The notes below the pieces were generated by a model, which saw only the letters and a program-made list of their open reading frames with translations, searched no databases and was not told the DNA's origin. 19,179 bases of DNA from Chloroflexota bacterium. GTDB lineage: Bacteria; Chloroflexota; Anaerolineae; Anaerolineales; UBA4823. The first letter of the stretch is position 1; the number at the start of each line of letters is the position of its first letter. Of the stretch, positions 16,842-19,179 are shown piece after piece. Where the stretch lies: the NCBI GenBank assembly GCA_012798185.1, contig JAAZNS010000422.1, positions 1 through 19,179 of the forward strand, written 5' to 3'. The translations under genes were made by a program, and so were the position numbers.

Positions 16842-17303
16842 ATGATAAATCGAAAAAAAATATTTTCATTTTTTACCATATTTGTAATCATTTTGATTTC
16901 ATCCTGTAGTAACAACAATAAAAACACTAATGAAAAAGTGACTTCTATATCAATTCCAACACCTGAAAATGACTTGGGGACAGTTACGGGGATTGTTAAG
17001 GGTTCTGGTATCTACAAAAATTTAGAAGTAAATTTATATCTTTCAAAAAATATTACTTACGGAAATCCCGAATTACCACCCACAATTTCTTTTTCTCACC
17101 AATCCAATCCAAGAGGGGTATTAGATCAAAACAGCGGAACATTTTATTTTCCGAATATTGAACCGGGAGATAATTATGTCATCACAATATTTAATCCTCC
17201 GGGGGATATTAGTTATGTAAAAAATATGGAAACCAATACATTGTTACAAATTCAAGTTAAAGCTGGAGAAATCACCGATTTGGGAACAATACATATTCCA
17301 TAA
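16842..17303 (+). CDS. Small lipoprotein with carboxypeptidase-regulatory-like domain
   Basis: The protein has 153 residues. The first 22 are a lipoprotein signal (FFTIFVIILISSC) with Cys22 as the lipidated residue, followed by an Asn/Lys-rich linker. Residues about 48-153 look like a single beta-sandwich of the carboxypeptidase regulatory-like type: GTVTGIVKGSG at the start, SGTFYFPNIEPGDNYVITIF in the middle, and IQVKAGEITDLGTIHIP at the end. Such domains bind or scaffold and have no catalysis. AGG eight bases before the ATG is a modest ribosome site. It is convergent with the GT2 gene on the other strand, with 188 AT-rich bases between them that hold only weak hairpins. Its role and partners are unknown. 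Confidence 0.75.
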   Translation: MINRKKIFSFFTIFVIILISSCSNNNKNTNEKVTSISIPTPENDLGTVTGIVKGSGIYKNLEVNLYLSKNITYGNPELPPTISFSHQSNPRGVLDQNSGTFYFPNIEPGDNYVITIFNPPGDISYVKNMETNTLLQIQVKAGEITDLGTIHIP

Positions 17304-17491
17304 TTTACTAATTATTAATATACTATTGATCTTACTGCCAGACGTTATCAAAGCAAAAGTTGAAAGGGTAAATAAAAGTAAATAACTAATCCATTACAAA
17401 CTGAGCGATCTTATAAATTTCATCTCTTGAAATTAATTGGTGGCCATCTAAAAATGAATTTAATTGTGAGTAACATATAAATCTGAAATAA

Positions 17492-18394
17492 TTATTTGGG
17501 TAATTGCCCAAACCATCCATCAATTAATCCCTTCCAATAGACTTTTAAAATGGCTATTTGATGATTATATATAAGCCTAATTGTCCCAATTAAAGCGCTT
17601 CCTATCCGATAAAGTATTATTATTGGAGCTTGCCATATTTTCATATTTTTCCGGAAATAATATCCGCTATTACGCGCCATATGATATCGTTCAAACGGAT
17701 TACACTCTCCCCCACTTGACGCTGACACTTTATGCCATAATTTTGCTTTTGGATTTATGTAAATTTTAAACCCTCCTCTCCTGATTCGTAAACAAAAATC
17801 TAAATCTTCATAATATGCCGGAAAAAACGATTCATCAAATAAACCGACTTTTTCAACTACCGTCTTTTTCAACAACCAAGCACATGCAGGTACAAAATCC
17901 CTCTCAATTAATTGATTTGCCAATATAATTTTTTCTCGGGGAAATTTTAAAATTTCAAGTAGCCATGGATTGATTTTTCCTCCAAATGACCACACTTTCA
18001 TGGGATTTGAATAATAATACATAACCGGGCTCACAACTCCTGCCTCATCTGGGAAATCTTCAAGAAGATGTTGAATCATTTCAGGATCAGCAACAATGTC
18101 ATTATTTAATAATAATATAAATTCTGCCTTATTCGAAAGAGCATATCGAATGCCTATGTTCATTCCTCCTTGAAATCCGAGGTTTTTTTTATTTTCAATG
18201 ATTTCAATCCAAGGAAATTTTTCACGAATTACAGGAATGGAATTATCAGATGAACCATTATCAACCAAAACAACATGGAAATCTTTGTATGTCTGTTTTT
18301 GAATGGATTCAATACACTCAGTAGTGTCTTTTAATTGATTCCAATTAAGAATAACGATATACAATTGGTTTTTAATAAGATACGTTTTATCCAA
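17492..18394 (-). CDS. GT2 glycosyltransferase, rhamnosyltransferase-like
   Basis: The protein has 300 residues from a TTG at 18394; the codon before it is a stop, and a second TTG at 18364 would give MYIVILNWNQ. GT-A motifs are VILNWNQLKDTTECIESI, VLVDNGSSDNS, KKNLGFQGGMNIGI, LLLNNDIVADP (metal-binding NND in place of DxD), FVPACAWLLKK, and YYEDLDFCLRIRR with the ED acid pair. The pattern is that of WbbL-type rhamnosyltransferases, which add a deoxysugar to a growing surface glycan at the cytoplasmic membrane face. No long membrane helix is present, though a moderately hydrophobic helix lies near IIILYRIGSALIGTIRLI. It stands on the opposite strand from the main glycan block, 69 bases downstream of the Kelch gene. 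A short stem (17495-17512) overlaps its stop codon. Confidence 0.85.
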   Translation of the reverse strand: MDKTYLIKNQLYIVILNWNQLKDTTECIESIQKQTYKDFHVVLVDNGSSDNSIPVIREKFPWIEIIENKKNLGFQGGMNIGIRYALSNKAEFILLLNNDIVADPEMIQHLLEDFPDEAGVVSPVMYYYSNPMKVWSFGGKINPWLLEILKFPREKIILANQLIERDFVPACAWLLKKTVVEKVGLFDESFFPAYYEDLDFCLRIRRGGFKIYINPKAKLWHKVSASSGGECNPFERYHMARNSGYYFRKNMKIWQAPIIILYRIGSALIGTIRLIYNHQIAILKVYWKGLIDGWFGQLPK

Positions 18395-18463
18395 TTATTT
18401 ATTACCGGTTCAATATTTATGAGTTAATTAATATATATCTATCGATTTTACGAAAAATACTAT

Positions 18464-19179
18464 CTACGGCTGTCCATTAACAAAAGGAATAGAAATTGTG
18501 TAAATTGCTTTATAAAATCCGAAATAACCAGATATACTTTCATTTTCTTTCTCTCCTCCCAACAAAAAAATCTCCGTACCAATGGGAACCATACCCAAAT
18601 GTGAGCCAAACTCCATAGGAGGAATTTCTCCAGCTTGCCAGGCATTTTGTTGGGGGAAATACTGCAAAATACTTCCATTTCCCGTTGGAGTAGAATATCC
18701 TCCAATTACATAAATTATATCCGCCATCGAGGCAATTCCCATCGCATAGCGGGGCTCGGGTAAGGGAGCATTTACCTGCCAGGGATTATTCTCACCATCA
18801 TCTAGGTCAGGGAAGTACCCCTCATTCACTTTCAAACCCTTCTCACCATCAAATCCCCCAACAACGAATATTTTTCCTCCCGCACTTGCAGCACCTGCAT
18901 ATGCTCTTGCTGTTGGCATCTGCTTTTTAAGCGTCCATTTATTGGAAACTGGATTATATTCCAAAACCGTGTTGACTACTTTTTTGCCATCCCAGCCGCC
19001 AAACAAATACAATTTTCCTTCATACGCTGCGATTGCATACCCACATAGCGGTGTTGGCAAGGAAGCTAATTCATCCCATTGATCGTGATGCGGATCGTAA
19101 ACCTGAAGTGTTTTTAATATCCTCCCATCTGCGGATTTGCCGCCGGGAATAAAAATCGACCCTCCAATTACCACCCCAC
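18464..19179 (-). CDS. Kelch-repeat protein, 5' end outside the window
   Basis: The frame is open to the right edge, so the GTG at 19172-19174 is not the true start. About 238 residues are visible. Kelch blades are marked by repeated hydrophobic-GG motifs: VVIGG, YLFGGWDG, FVVGGFDG, YVIGGYST and FLLGGEKE, each followed by a Y/F-x-P and W-x-x-x-x-x-(L/M)P pattern such as VLEYNPVSNKWTLKKQMP. That is four to five blades of a beta-propeller. Bacterial Kelch proteins of this kind are usually secreted or surface scaffolds; a few are sialate mutarotases, but no such motif is seen. The end, IYTISIPFVNGQP, has an IPFV strand reminiscent of the LPLV tail of the M23 protein. It precedes the GT2 gene by 69 bases on the same strand. 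Confidence 0.8.
   Translation of the reverse strand, partial: GVVIGGSIFIPGGKSADGRILKTLQVYDPHHDQWDELASLPTPLCGYAIAAYEGKLYLFGGWDGKKVVNTVLEYNPVSNKWTLKKQMPTARAYAGAASAGGKIFVVGGFDGEKGLKVNEGYFPDLDDGENNPWQVNAPLPEPRYAMGIASMADIIYVIGGYSTPTGNGSILQYFPQQNAWQAGEIPPMEFGSHLGMVPIGTEIFLLGGEKENESISGYFGFYKAIYTISIPFVNGQP

Noticed and set aside
16613..16927. 104-codon minus-strand reading frame
   Set aside because: It overlaps the signal peptide of the lipoprotein gene, lacks a ribosome site, and no family resemblance is seen.
17495..17512. TTTGGG/CCCAAA hairpin at the end of the minus-strand GT2 gene
   Set aside because: Six pairs overlapping the stop codon, with a mixed A/T tail; too weak to call a terminator.

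Overview
This is an AT-rich bacterial window dominated by cell-envelope and secreted proteins. It most likely comes from a Chloroflexota (Anaerolineae-like) genome. The taxonomic hints are a C-terminal FFLPLVFKQ tail on a large secreted protein, which resembles the LPLV-type tails I associate with secreted proteins of that group; a secreted protein built from LP(L/I)..NNYGY modules; a gingipain-like C25 peptidase with a separate FN3-like 'ASELDTVGFNLYRS' protein nearby; and a very short YxxP-type peptide beside an HPr-kinase-like gene. This is recognition from memory, not a database search, and other phyla are not excluded. No rRNA, tRNA, CRISPR array or intact mobile element was seen.

Left part, minus strand (1-4623). 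A C25-family peptidase gene is read leftward and carries an in-frame TAA (144-146) exactly between the predicted catalytic His and Cys. The reading frame continues beyond the stop and off the window edge. Upstream of it is a three-gene unit read in the order small FN3-like membrane protein, HprK-like P-loop kinase, then a 41-residue peptide with its own Shine-Dalgarno and a strong intrinsic terminator just after its stop. The peptide plus kinase pair looks like part of a RiPP-like peptide-modification system and is the most interesting item here.

Middle, plus strand (4720-14956). A 1069-residue secreted M23 metallopeptidase has at least five accessory beta domains. It is followed by a surface-polysaccharide or glycan block: a membrane-anchored GT2 of the polyprenyl-phosphate type, an 813-residue multispanning GT-C-like protein with a lipobox N-terminus, a Wzx-type flippase, a GT4 glycosyltransferase and a SAM methyltransferase with a Cys4 N-terminus. 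Short spacings suggest one transcript or two. Together they could make a lipid-linked sugar, assemble and modify a glycan, and flip it across the membrane.

Right part (15095-19179). A monocistronic secreted protein has four tandem modules, its own promoter and Shine-Dalgarno, and a very strong hairpin terminator. After a roughly 300-base gene-poor stretch comes a small lipoprotein with a carboxypeptidase-regulatory-like fold. On the minus strand lie a second GT2 (rhamnosyltransferase-like) and a Kelch-repeat protein that runs off the right edge. Several start codons are uncertain: TTG or GTG candidates compete with ATG, and Shine-Dalgarno signals are often weak.
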